A program made the position numbers and the translations under genes. This document shows positions 1 through 7,961 of a DNA stretch of 36,467 nt, piece by piece; position 1 is the first letter of the stretch, and each line of letters opens with the position of its first letter. This DNA comes from CALACW01 sp002431305 (GTDB lineage: Bacteria; Bacillota; Clostridia; Oscillospirales; Acutalibacteraceae): the NCBI GenBank assembly GCA_937890355.1, contig CALACW010000071.1, forward strand, positions 1-36,467, in the 5' to 3' direction. The notes beneath the pieces were generated by a model that was not told the origin of the DNA, did no database searches, and saw nothing but the letters and a program-made list of their open reading frames with translations.

Positions 1-68
1 TTATTATATATTATTATAATGCGTAAAATGCCCGAATATTGTTTCGGCGCATATTCACGGAGGATAAA

Positions 69-1496
69 GTGGATACCGTTAAGGATAAAAAAAATATTTT
101 CGTATCCGACGAGGAAACGGACAGACAGAAAAATTATGTTTCCCTCGCCGCGCAGATACTTTCTTCAAGATACCACGACGTCCCTAAGGCGTTCGTGCAT
201 ACATACGGCTGTCAGGGCAACGTCTCCGACTCCGAGAGGATAAAGGGCGTTTTAAAAGCCATGGGCTACGAATTCGTCGATGATGCCGAAAATGCGGATC
301 TCGTGCTTTTTAACACGTGCGCAGTCAGGGAACACGCAGAGGACAGGGTCTTCGGCAACGTCGGAGCGCTGAAGCCGATAAAGGTTATGCGCCCCGGGAT
401 GATTATAGCACTGTGCGGATGCATGGTTCAGCAGGAGCACATAGCCGAAAAGATTAAAAAAAGCTATCCGTTCGTAAACCTGGTATTCGGAACGTTCGCA
501 CTCCACAGACTCCCCGAACTTCTTTACAAAGTTCTGTGCACGGGCAGACGCGTTTTTGAAATTAATCCGGGCGACTCGCGCGGCTCGATAGCCGAGGGTA
601 TGCCCGTGTGCCGTGACAGGGGAGCTAAGGCGTGGCTTCCGATAATGTACGGATGCAACAACTTTTGCAGTTACTGTATCGTTCCGTACGTAAGGGGCAG
701 GGAGAGAAGCCGTCGTCCCGAGGACGTCATAGCCGAGGCTAAGGAGCTTATTGCCGCGGGAGCTAAAGATATAACGCTCCTCGGTCAGAATGTAAATTCC
801 TACGGCAAAGGGTGCGGTTTCGATATGAATTTTGCCTCCCTTTTAAGAGAGATAAACGCGCTCGACGGCGATTTTATCATCAGATTCATGACCTCCCACC
901 CGCGGGACTGCACGTTCGAGCTTCTCGACGCGATGGCGGAATGCGAAAAGGCCGCGAAACATCTTCATCTCCCGTTCCAGTCGGGAAGCGACAGAATATT
1001 AAAAGAGATGAACCGTCATTACACGAGAGAGAAATATCTGTCTCTTATAAAATACGCTAAGGAAAAAATGCCCGATATCTCGCTTACGAGCGACGTTATC
1101 GTGGGATTCCCGGGCGAGACATACGAGGATTTTTTACAGACGAAGTCGCTTATGGAAGAGGTTGAATTTACTTCGCTGTTTACGTTTATCTACTCTAAAC
1201 GCGAGGGCACGAAGGCGGCCGAAATGGACGACCCCGTACCCGCGGGCGAAAAATCGAAATGGTTTAAGGAACTGTGCGATACTCAGGAGGCGATAGCGGG
1301 CAGACGAACCGCGTCGACGGTCGGAAAGGTTTACAGAGTGCTTGTCGAACCCGGGGACGAGGACGGCATGCTCGCAGGCAGAACCGAGGGCAATATAACG
1401 ATTCTGTTTAAGGGAGACGAAAGTCTTATCGGAACGTTTCAGAATATAAAAGTTACCAAGGCTCTTACATGGATTTTAAACGGAGAACTTGTATAA
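69..1496 (+). CDS. miaB: tRNA-2-methylthio-N6-dimethylallyladenosine synthase MiaB
   Basis: Radical SAM methylthiotransferase that adds the 2-methylthio group to i6A37 of tRNAs; its substrate is made by MiaA, encoded downstream in this window. The N-terminal MTTase domain shows its three cluster cysteines in TYGCQGN, NTCAVRE and LCGCMVQ. The radical SAM cluster motif CNNFCSYC follows at about residue 205, and a TRAM-like RNA-binding tail closes the protein. The GTG start is chosen because GGAGG lies 5 nt upstream; an in-frame TTG at 39 has no ribosome site. At 475 residues the length is normal for the family. A TATAAT box at 15-20 may be its -10, with the -35 outside the window. The order miaB-ymcA-mutS-mutL matches Bacillus subtilis, minus cotE. 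Confidence 0.96.
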   Translation: MDTVKDKKNIFVSDEETDRQKNYVSLAAQILSSRYHDVPKAFVHTYGCQGNVSDSERIKGVLKAMGYEFVDDAENADLVLFNTCAVREHAEDRVFGNVGALKPIKVMRPGMIIALCGCMVQQEHIAEKIKKSYPFVNLVFGTFALHRLPELLYKVLCTGRRVFEINPGDSRGSIAEGMPVCRDRGAKAWLPIMYGCNNFCSYCIVPYVRGRERSRRPEDVIAEAKELIAAGAKDITLLGQNVNSYGKGCGFDMNFASLLREINALDGDFIIRFMTSHPRDCTFELLDAMAECEKAAKHLHLPFQSGSDRILKEMNRHYTREKYLSLIKYAKEKMPDISLTSDVIVGFPGETYEDFLQTKSLMEEVEFTSLFTFIYSKREGTKAAEMDDPVPAGEKSKWFKELCDTQEAIAGRRTASTVGKVYRVLVEPGDEDGMLAGRTEGNITILFKGDESLIGTFQNIKVTKALTWILNGELV

Positions 1497-1578
1497 AACA
1501 CGGTTATATCTCATATAAAGCACGGTTATATAAAGCATTTATATATAAATAAAAAAATAATTTTCAAGGAGAAAACAC
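1497..1578. repeat. Short AT-rich tandem repeat between miaB and ymcA
   Basis: The 82-nt gap is very AT-rich and contains CACGGTTATAT at 1499-1509 and again at 1521-1531, each followed by an ATAAAG motif, then TA repeats. No clear terminator or promoter is visible. The ribosome site AAGGAG of the next gene closes the gap. Confidence 0.5.
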
Positions 1579-1989
1579 ATGGACGTAATTAAAATGACAA
1601 GAGAACTCGGCAAGGCTATTCAGCAGGATGAGAAATATCTCAAATTCATGGAAGCTAAAAAAGCCAACGAGGCGGACGATAAATTAAACGAGCTTATCGG
1701 TAAACTCAATCTTATCCAGCTTTCCTATCAGCAGGAGGCGGAGAAGGAGACTCCCGACGAGGCTAAGATGAAGCAGTTCGACGAGGAATTCAGAAGCGTT
1801 TACGGCGACGTTATGATTAACGAGAACATGAAGAAGTATGAGGAAGCAAGACAGGAAGTCGACAACATGATGAACTATGTCATGCAGATTCTCTCTCTGT
1901 GCGTAAACGGCGAGGATCCCGATACATGCGAGCCCGCGAATGCTGAGGGCGGATGCTCGGGCAACTGCTCGGCATGCTCGGGCTGCTGA
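1579..1989 (+). CDS. ymcA: YlbF/YmcA-family protein (RicA-like) with Cys-rich tail
   Basis: Small helical protein of the YlbF/YmcA family. In Bacillus the family members RicA (YmcA) and RicF (YlbF) join RicT (YaaT) in a complex that binds [4Fe-4S] clusters and directs RNase Y mRNA processing. The 136 residues are mostly charged helix (about 1-115), followed by a tail with six cysteines: one in DTCEP, then CSGNCSACSGC at the very end. Such a tail could hold a metal cluster. Position directly after miaB and before mutS is that of ymcA in B. subtilis, so RicA is the better guess than RicF; family membership alone does not separate them. Ribosome site AAGGAG precedes the ATG. Confidence 0.8.
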   Translation: MDVIKMTRELGKAIQQDEKYLKFMEAKKANEADDKLNELIGKLNLIQLSYQQEAEKETPDEAKMKQFDEEFRSVYGDVMINENMKKYEEARQEVDNMMNYVMQILSLCVNGEDPDTCEPANAEGGCSGNCSACSGC

Positions 1990-2005
1990 TAAAAAAAACA
2001 GTGAG

Positions 2006-2039
2006 GAGCGGACGGAGAAATAAAATTATCCGTTCACTC
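2006..2039 (+). other. Imperfect hairpin after ymcA
   Basis: GAGCGGACGGA (2006-2016) pairs with TCCGTTCACTC (2029-2039) with one mismatch and one G-T pair. It lies 17 nt after the stop codon. No clean T-run follows, so termination would be weak; it could equally protect the mRNA 3' end. Confidence 0.45.
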
Positions 2040-2043
2040 TTCT

Positions 2044-2072
2044 CTTAAAAATTTGGAGAACAAATTTTTAAG
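2044..2072 (+). promoter_or_regulatory. Perfect 12-bp hairpin abutting the mutS ribosome site
   Basis: CTTAAAAATTTG (2044-2055) and CAAATTTTTAAG (2061-2072) form a perfect stem around a GAGAA loop. The mutS Shine-Dalgarno AAGGAGG (2070-2076) starts inside the 3' arm, so the folded stem covers its first three bases. An alternative SD-like GGAG occurs in the loop. The stem is AT-rich and has no T-run, which argues against a terminator. Confidence 0.6.
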
Positions 2073-2083
2073 GAGGCAATTAT

Positions 2084-4690
2084 ATGGCGTCATTCACACC
2101 GATGATGCAGCAGTATTTCAAAGTTAAAGAACAATATAAGGACGCTATCCTCTTTTTCAGACTCGGCGATTTTTACGAGATGTTTTTCGACGACGCGAAA
2201 ATCGCTTCGAAAGAACTTGAACTCGTTTTAACCGGCAGGGACTGCGGTCAGCCGGAACGCGCGCCGATGTGCGGAATTCCGTACCACGCCGCCGATTCGT
2301 ACATAGCGAAACTCGTGTCAAAGGGCTACAAAGTCGCCGTATGCGAGCAGACCGAGGATCCCGCGAGCGCAAAGGGCATTGTAACAAGGGACGTTATCAG
2401 GGTTCACACCCCCGGAACCGTTATAGAGAGCAGTATGCTCGACGAGGATAAGAATAATTATCTCGGATGCCTTTATTTAAGAGAGGACGGCGCGGGCGTT
2501 TGCTTTTCGGACGTTTCAACCGGCGAAATTCACGTAACCGAGTTTATGGGAAAACATGCAGAGGATAAGGTCATAAATGAAACAGCCCGTTTTCTTCCGA
2601 GCGAAATCCTTATAAACGGATGCATAGAGAAATACGAAAAATTAAAAGAATATCTGACGAGAAAGGTTTCGCTTTTTGCGGAAAATCTCTCGGATGACTG
2701 TTTTGAGTACGGCAAGTGCCTCGATACAATTAAAAAGCAGTTTTCGCCCGAGACCGTTTCTTCGACCGAGATTGCCGATAAAAAATACGCTGTCTGCGCG
2801 CTCGGCGCGTCGATAGACTATCTCATATCCGTACAGAAGAATTCACTTGAGAATATTAAGGATTTTGATTTATATAACGACGAGAAGTATATGACGTTAA
2901 ACGCGTCGGCGAGACAGCACCTTGAACTTACGGAGACTCAGCGCAGACGCGAGAAAAAAGGTTCGCTTCTATGGGCTCTCGATTACACGAAAACCGCGAT
3001 GGGCAAACGCCTTATCCGTTCGTGGATAGAACAGCCTCTTGTAAGCGTAACGCATATAACCTCGAGGCTCAATGCAGTCGAGGAATTGTTTTCGGACGCG
3101 TCGCTCCGCGAGGAGCTTATCGCGGACATGCAGGGCATAAACGACATCGAGCGAATCGTTACGCGAATCGTCTACGGCGCAGCGAACGCAAAGGAGTTAC
3201 GGGCGTTAAGCCAGACTCTCTCAAAGGTCGTTCCGATAAAGGTGCTGTTAAAAAACAGGCATTCCGCAATGCTCAACGATATAGGCGATGAAATCGACCC
3301 GCTTACGGACATAACGGAACTCATAGATTCTGCGATAAGCGACGACCCGCCGTTTACCGTCAGAGAGGGCGGAATGATAAGAGACGGATTCAATCCCGAA
3401 CTCGACGAGCTTCGCAGTATTGTCTCCGGAGGCAAGGGATTTTTAGCTTCAATCGAATCCGCCGAACAGGAGAAAACGGGGATTAAGAAACTCAAGATAG
3501 GCTACAACAGAGTTTTCGGTTACTATATAGAGGTTCCGAATTCTTTTAAAGAGCTTGTCCCCGACAATTACATCAGAAAACAGACTCTCGTCAACTGCGA
3601 GAGATTTATAACTCCCGAGCTTAAGGAACTCGAATCAAAAGTTCTCGGAGCGCAGGAGAGAATATCGAAACTCGAATACGAGCTTTTCGTTCAGGTCAGA
3701 CAGCGGGCTGCCGACGCTCAGTTCAGACTCAGGGCGACTGCCGACGCAGTTGCAAAATCGGACGTTCTCTGTTCATTTGCGTATTCAGCCGTTACGAACG
3801 GATACGAACGCCCCGACGTTGACAATTCGGACGAAATAATAATAAAAGACGGCAGACACCCGGTAGTCGAGAAGTTTTCGGACGGCGCTCCGTTTGTTCC
3901 GAACGATACTTTGCTGGACTGTTCGAAAAACAGGACGCTCATAATAACGGGTCCCAATATGGCGGGTAAGTCGACCTACATGAGACAAACCGCGCTGATA
4001 GTTTTAATGGCGCAGATAGGCTCGTTCGTCCCAGCAAAAAGCGCGAAGATCGGCATTGTCGACAGCATATTCACGCGTATAGGAGCCTCGGACGACCTTG
4101 CGGGCGGACAGTCGACGTTTATGGTCGAAATGAGCGAGGTTTCGTCGATTCTCGAGAATGCGACTTCAAAAAGTCTTATACTTCTCGACGAGATAGGCAG
4201 GGGAACATCTACTTACGACGGTATGAGCATTGCGCGCGCCGTGCTCGAATACGTTACGGACAAAAAGAAGCTCGGAGCAAAGACGCTTTTCGCAACCCAC
4301 TATCACGAACTGACGGAGCTTGAAAACGAATTCGACGGAGTTATAAATTATAACACGTCGGTAAAGCGCAGAGGGGACTCAATTACATTCTTAAGACGAA
4401 TCGTAAGAGGTCCCGCGGACGGCAGTTTCGGTATTGAAGTTGCAAAACTCGCCGGACTTCCGCAGAGCATTATAAACAGAAGCAAGGTCATTCTTAAAAA
4501 ACTCGAGGAAACGGGAAATGTCCCCGTCGTTATAAAACACGAGACAGCCGAGGAAGATTCCGGACAGATATCGTTCGAACGCGAGGCGGGCGACGACGTT
4601 ATCGAGGAATTAAGAAAGACCGACGTAAATACGTTAACGCCGATAGAGGCTCTGACGCTCATTTACGAATTAAAAAAGAAGATAAATTAA
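2084..4690 (+). CDS. mutS: DNA mismatch repair protein MutS
   Basis: Recognises mismatches and small loops and recruits MutL, whose gene follows after 23 nt. The mismatch-binding Phe-X-Glu signature is visible as GDFYEMF near residue 28. The C-terminal ABC-type ATPase has the P-loop GPNMAGKST, the Walker B region LILLDEIGRGTSTYDG and the ATHYHEL switch. At 868 residues the protein has the full MutS1 length, including the lever and clamp domains. The start has a strong SD (AAGGAGG) 7 nt upstream, partly engaged in a hairpin. MutS and MutL adjacency indicates a mismatch repair operon of the MutH-less type. Confidence 0.98.
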   Translation: MASFTPMMQQYFKVKEQYKDAILFFRLGDFYEMFFDDAKIASKELELVLTGRDCGQPERAPMCGIPYHAADSYIAKLVSKGYKVAVCEQTEDPASAKGIVTRDVIRVHTPGTVIESSMLDEDKNNYLGCLYLREDGAGVCFSDVSTGEIHVTEFMGKHAEDKVINETARFLPSEILINGCIEKYEKLKEYLTRKVSLFAENLSDDCFEYGKCLDTIKKQFSPETVSSTEIADKKYAVCALGASIDYLISVQKNSLENIKDFDLYNDEKYMTLNASARQHLELTETQRRREKKGSLLWALDYTKTAMGKRLIRSWIEQPLVSVTHITSRLNAVEELFSDASLREELIADMQGINDIERIVTRIVYGAANAKELRALSQTLSKVVPIKVLLKNRHSAMLNDIGDEIDPLTDITELIDSAISDDPPFTVREGGMIRDGFNPELDELRSIVSGGKGFLASIESAEQEKTGIKKLKIGYNRVFGYYIEVPNSFKELVPDNYIRKQTLVNCERFITPELKELESKVLGAQERISKLEYELFVQVRQRAADAQFRLRATADAVAKSDVLCSFAYSAVTNGYERPDVDNSDEIIIKDGRHPVVEKFSDGAPFVPNDTLLDCSKNRTLIITGPNMAGKSTYMRQTALIVLMAQIGSFVPAKSAKIGIVDSIFTRIGASDDLAGGQSTFMVEMSEVSSILENATSKSLILLDEIGRGTSTYDGMSIARAVLEYVTDKKKLGAKTLFATHYHELTELENEFDGVINYNTSVKRRGDSITFLRRIVRGPADGSFGIEVAKLAGLPQSIINRSKVILKKLEETGNVPVVIKHETAEEDSGQISFEREAGDDVIEELRKTDVNTLTPIEALTLIYELKKKIN

Positions 4691-4713
4691 CTTGACGAAA
4701 GGAGACGGCGGAT

Positions 4714-6756
4714 ATGCCTAAAATAAATGTTTTGCCTCAGCACGTCGCGGAATTAATCGCCGCGGGCGAGGTTGTGGAACGTCCGTCGTCGGTCGTTAAG
4801 GAACTCATAGAGAATTCAGTTGACGCGGGAGCGAAGCGTATAACGGTCGAAATCAAAAACGGCGGAGTTCGGTTTATCAGAATTTCCGACGACGGATGCG
4901 GAATTTCGCGCGAGGATATACGAAACGCGTTTGTCTCCCACGCCACAAGCAAGATTAAGACAGGAAACGACCTCGACAGGATAACGACTCTCGGATTCAG
5001 GGGCGAGGCGCTTGCAAGCGTCGCCGCCGTCGCAAGGGTAGAGACTCTTACAAAGACCGCGGACGAGGATATCGGCACACGGTACGTTATCGAGGGCGGA
5101 AAGGAAAAAGAGTGTGAGGATGCGGGCTGTCCCGACGGTACGACGTTCATAATACGCGATATTTTCTATAACACCCCCGCGAGAATGAAATTCTTAAAAA
5201 AAGATTCGACCGAGGGAAATTACGTTTCCGACGCGGTTATGCGCCTTGCTCTCTCTCACCCGGGGATCGCGTTTTCGCTTATTAAGGATAATAAACGCGT
5301 TCTGTCTACGTCGGGTTCCGGCAATTTAAAAGATACTGTTTACTCCGTATTCGGCAGGGAATTTTCATCGTCGCTTATCGAGTGCGGATATACGGTCGAT
5401 TCGGTCTCGGTCAGCGGTTTTGTTTCGCTTCCGACTGCGGGCAGAGCCACGAGAAACATGCAGCACTGTTTTGTAAACGGCAGATACGTAAAAATTCCGT
5501 CGGCCTCGTCGGCTCTCGACAATGCGTACAAAAACAGCGTAATGGTCGGCAAGTTCCCGTCATGCGTTCTGTTTATAACCATTCCTCCCGAGAGCGTGGA
5601 TGTAAACGTTTCCCCCGCAAAGACGGAGGTAAGGTTTTCCGACGAACGTAAAATTTACGAAGTTATATATTATGCGGCGCTCGGCGCGATTCGCTCGAAC
5701 GATGTCAGAAATCAGATTAAACTTGATAAAAAAGAACCGATAAATGAATTTATAAACAGAAATAAAGAGCCGGTAAAACAGACCGTCATGCCAGAAAACG
5801 TGACGGAGGTTAAACCGAAAATTTCCGAAACCGTAACACCCGAAGCGGAAAAAACGGAAAATGAATCAAAGCCTGTTCTAAGCGGCGGATTCGAATTTAA
5901 CAGACGAAAAGTAAACATAGATATTTCGGCGGCGGACGAAGAGGATACTGCGGATATTAAAAATACCGAAAAAACAGTATCAGAAGTTTCCGAGCCAAAA
6001 AACGAACATCAGCCGGTCGTCACGGCTTCATCCTCTCAATATACAAAACTTCATGAACCCGACCTGCCGTCGTACTCATTAAACGACAGTGAAACGCCCG
6101 ATTTGATATCGGGATATGAAAAAAATATAAAAAACGCGGAAACCGCCGAACCCGCACCGCTGAAAACCGAGGACGAAAAGGACGCGGAGGATTTCAGTGT
6201 TATAGGCGAGGCGTTCAATACATACATAATTGCGCAGACAAAAAAGAAACTATTATTTATAGACAAGCACGCGGCGCACGAACGTATTTTATTCAACGAA
6301 TTAAAAAGGCGCGGAGCGGATTCGTCCTCACAGCTTCTGCTGCGACCCGTCACGGTTACGTTAAGCCGGGGCGAGTATATCGCCGTCACGGACAATCTCG
6401 ATTTGTTCAGAAACGCGGGATATGCCGTCGAGGATTTCGGCGAGGGCTGTATCGTCGTCAGGGAGTGCCCGATTGACTTGAGCGAGACGGATATCGCCGA
6501 TATAGTAACGGAACTGGCAGGTCAGCTCATGGGCGGAACGAAAACCATGATGCCCGAAAAGCTCGACTGGCTCTATCATTCCACGGCGTGCCGTGCCGCG
6601 ATAAAGGCGGGAAACGATATTTCCCCGCCGGAACGGAGAGAACTTGTAAGACGCGTACTGTCCGACGACGACGTAAGGTTCTGTCCGCACGGCAGACCCG
6701 TTATAATCGAAATGTCGGAATATGAACTTGAAAAACAGTTCGGAAGAATACAGTAA
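4714..6756 (+). CDS. mutL: DNA mismatch repair protein MutL (endonuclease type)
   Basis: GHKL ATPase that couples MutS recognition to strand incision. The N-terminal domain shows ELIENSVDAGA (ATP/Mg binding), DDGCGI and GFRGEAL. A low-complexity, Glu/Lys/Pro-rich linker spans roughly residues 335-490. The C-terminal domain has the nicking-endonuclease region around FIDKHAAHERILFNE and the zinc-site motif CPHGRP near the C-terminus, as expected in bacteria without MutH. The usual DQHA(X)2E(X)4E motif reads DKHAAHERILFNE, so the last Glu is one residue late. SD AAAGGAG precedes the ATG. The stop codon lies at the left edge of the repeat element that follows. Confidence 0.97.
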   Translation: MPKINVLPQHVAELIAAGEVVERPSSVVKELIENSVDAGAKRITVEIKNGGVRFIRISDDGCGISREDIRNAFVSHATSKIKTGNDLDRITTLGFRGEALASVAAVARVETLTKTADEDIGTRYVIEGGKEKECEDAGCPDGTTFIIRDIFYNTPARMKFLKKDSTEGNYVSDAVMRLALSHPGIAFSLIKDNKRVLSTSGSGNLKDTVYSVFGREFSSSLIECGYTVDSVSVSGFVSLPTAGRATRNMQHCFVNGRYVKIPSASSALDNAYKNSVMVGKFPSCVLFITIPPESVDVNVSPAKTEVRFSDERKIYEVIYYAALGAIRSNDVRNQIKLDKKEPINEFINRNKEPVKQTVMPENVTEVKPKISETVTPEAEKTENESKPVLSGGFEFNRRKVNIDISAADEEDTADIKNTEKTVSEVSEPKNEHQPVVTASSSQYTKLHEPDLPSYSLNDSETPDLISGYEKNIKNAETAEPAPLKTEDEKDAEDFSVIGEAFNTYIIAQTKKKLLFIDKHAAHERILFNELKRRGADSSSQLLLRPVTVTLSRGEYIAVTDNLDLFRNAGYAVEDFGEGCIVVRECPIDLSETDIADIVTELAGQLMGGTKTMMPEKLDWLYHSTACRAAIKAGNDISPPERRELVRRVLSDDDVRFCPHGRPVIIEMSEYELEKQFGRIQ

Positions 6757-7002
6757 ACAATAATTTACTTAAGGTAAATTATTGAGTGAAGGGATAAGAG
6801 AGAAGAGAGAAAAGAATCGGTTTCGTTTTCTTCGAAAACGTTGATTGTACCCGCTTTGATGTTATCAAATGTACTGCAGAACGCTGACGCGGTCGGTTTG
6901 TATTTTATATAATGACAAATCCGTCAGAATTTACACCGAACCTTTTCACTTTTTACTCTTCACTATTCACTGCAATAATTTATCGTAGATGAACTATTGT
7001 TT
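6755..7002. mobile_element. MITE-like palindromic element between mutL and miaA
   Basis: A 248-nt non-coding stretch with nested inverted repeats. The outer ends AAACAATAATT (6755-6765) and the complement of 6992-7002 (AAACAATAGTT) differ at one base. Inside, GTAAATTATTG (6774-6784) pairs with CAATAATTTAT (6973-6983). Next, purine-rich heptads from about 6786 face four T(N)TT(C/A)AC heptads at 6944-6970 (about 21 of 29 positions complementary). The left end also has a perfect local palindrome, AATAATTTAC-TTAAG-GTAAATTATT. No open reading frame of note. No target-site duplication could be confirmed by eye. A TATAAT at 6908-6913 could promote miaA. Confidence 0.6.
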
Positions 7003-7019
7003 CCGGGAGGGGAAAACGG

Positions 7020-7961
7020 ATGATTAAAATTGCCGCTGTCGTCGGTCCCACGGCTTCGGGTAAAACCGCGTTGTCCGTGACTCTTGCCGAGAAATTTTCC
7101 GGCGAGATAGTTTCCGCCGACTCAATGCAGATATATAAAGGTATGGACATAGCCACGGCGAAGCCTGACGAGAAGGAGAAACGCTCAATTCCACATCACA
7201 TGATAGATTTCCTTGACCCGAGCGTTAAATACTCCGTCTCCGACTACGTTAGGGATGCGAAAAAATGCGTTTCGGACATAGTTGCGAGAGGAAAATTTCC
7301 GATTGTCGCGGGCGGAACGGGGCTGTATGTCGATTCACTTTTAACAAATACGGATTTCGGCGAAATGCCCGATAATTCGAAAATACGAAAAGAACTTCAG
7401 GCAAGGCTGGAAACAGAGGGCAATTCCGCCATGCTCGGCGAGCTTATGAAAATAGACCCCGAGTGCGCGAAAACACTTCACGAGAATAATGCCGGCAGGA
7501 TAATCAGAGCGCTGGAAGTTTATTATCTCACAGGCGTGACTATGACCGAATTAAAAAGACGGTCGCATCTGATGCCGAGCGAGTACGACGCGTGTATTAT
7601 CGGTATTAATTATAAGAACAGGGACGTTCTGTACTCGCGTATTGACAAGCGCGTTGATATTATGGTAAGCGACGGGCTTATGGACGAGGCAAAACTCTAT
7701 GCGGGTTTATGTTCCGATTCAACTTCGGCGCAGGCTATAGGATATAAGGAATTAAAACCGTACTTCGACGGCGAAATAACTTTGGAATGCGCGCTCGATA
7801 ATTTAAAACGCGCGACGAGACGTTACTCAAAACGTCAGATAACATGGTTTAAAAGAAATGAGAATATAAACTGGATTTATCCCGACGAGGATAAGAATTA
7901 TATAAATACGGCGGAAAATATAATTTCCGAATTTTTAAAGAAAGGCGGCGATAACGTATGA
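7020..7961 (+). CDS. miaA: tRNA dimethylallyltransferase MiaA
   Basis: Transfers the dimethylallyl group from DMAPP to N6 of A37 in tRNAs reading UNN codons, giving the i6A that MiaB thiomethylates. The P-loop GPTASGKTALS lies at residues 9-19. SADSMQIYKGMDIATAKP is the typical substrate loop, VAGGTGLYVDSL and the C-terminal QAIGYKE and TRRYSKRQITWF blocks are family signatures. The 313-residue length is standard. A GGGAGGGG ribosome site lies 7 nt upstream of the ATG. The gene overlaps the next one by ATGA, so the two are translationally coupled. Confidence 0.97.
   Translation: MIKIAAVVGPTASGKTALSVTLAEKFSGEIVSADSMQIYKGMDIATAKPDEKEKRSIPHHMIDFLDPSVKYSVSDYVRDAKKCVSDIVARGKFPIVAGGTGLYVDSLLTNTDFGEMPDNSKIRKELQARLETEGNSAMLGELMKIDPECAKTLHENNAGRIIRALEVYYLTGVTMTELKRRSHLMPSEYDACIIGINYKNRDVLYSRIDKRVDIMVSDGLMDEAKLYAGLCSDSTSAQAIGYKELKPYFDGEITLECALDNLKRATRRYSKRQITWFKRNENINWIYPDEDKNYINTAENIISEFLKKGGDNV

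Noticed and set aside
6755..7002. Possible CRISPR-like or riboswitch element
   Set aside because: The repeats are inverted and seven bases long, not spaced direct repeats, and no riboswitch core was recognised; a MITE-like element fits better.
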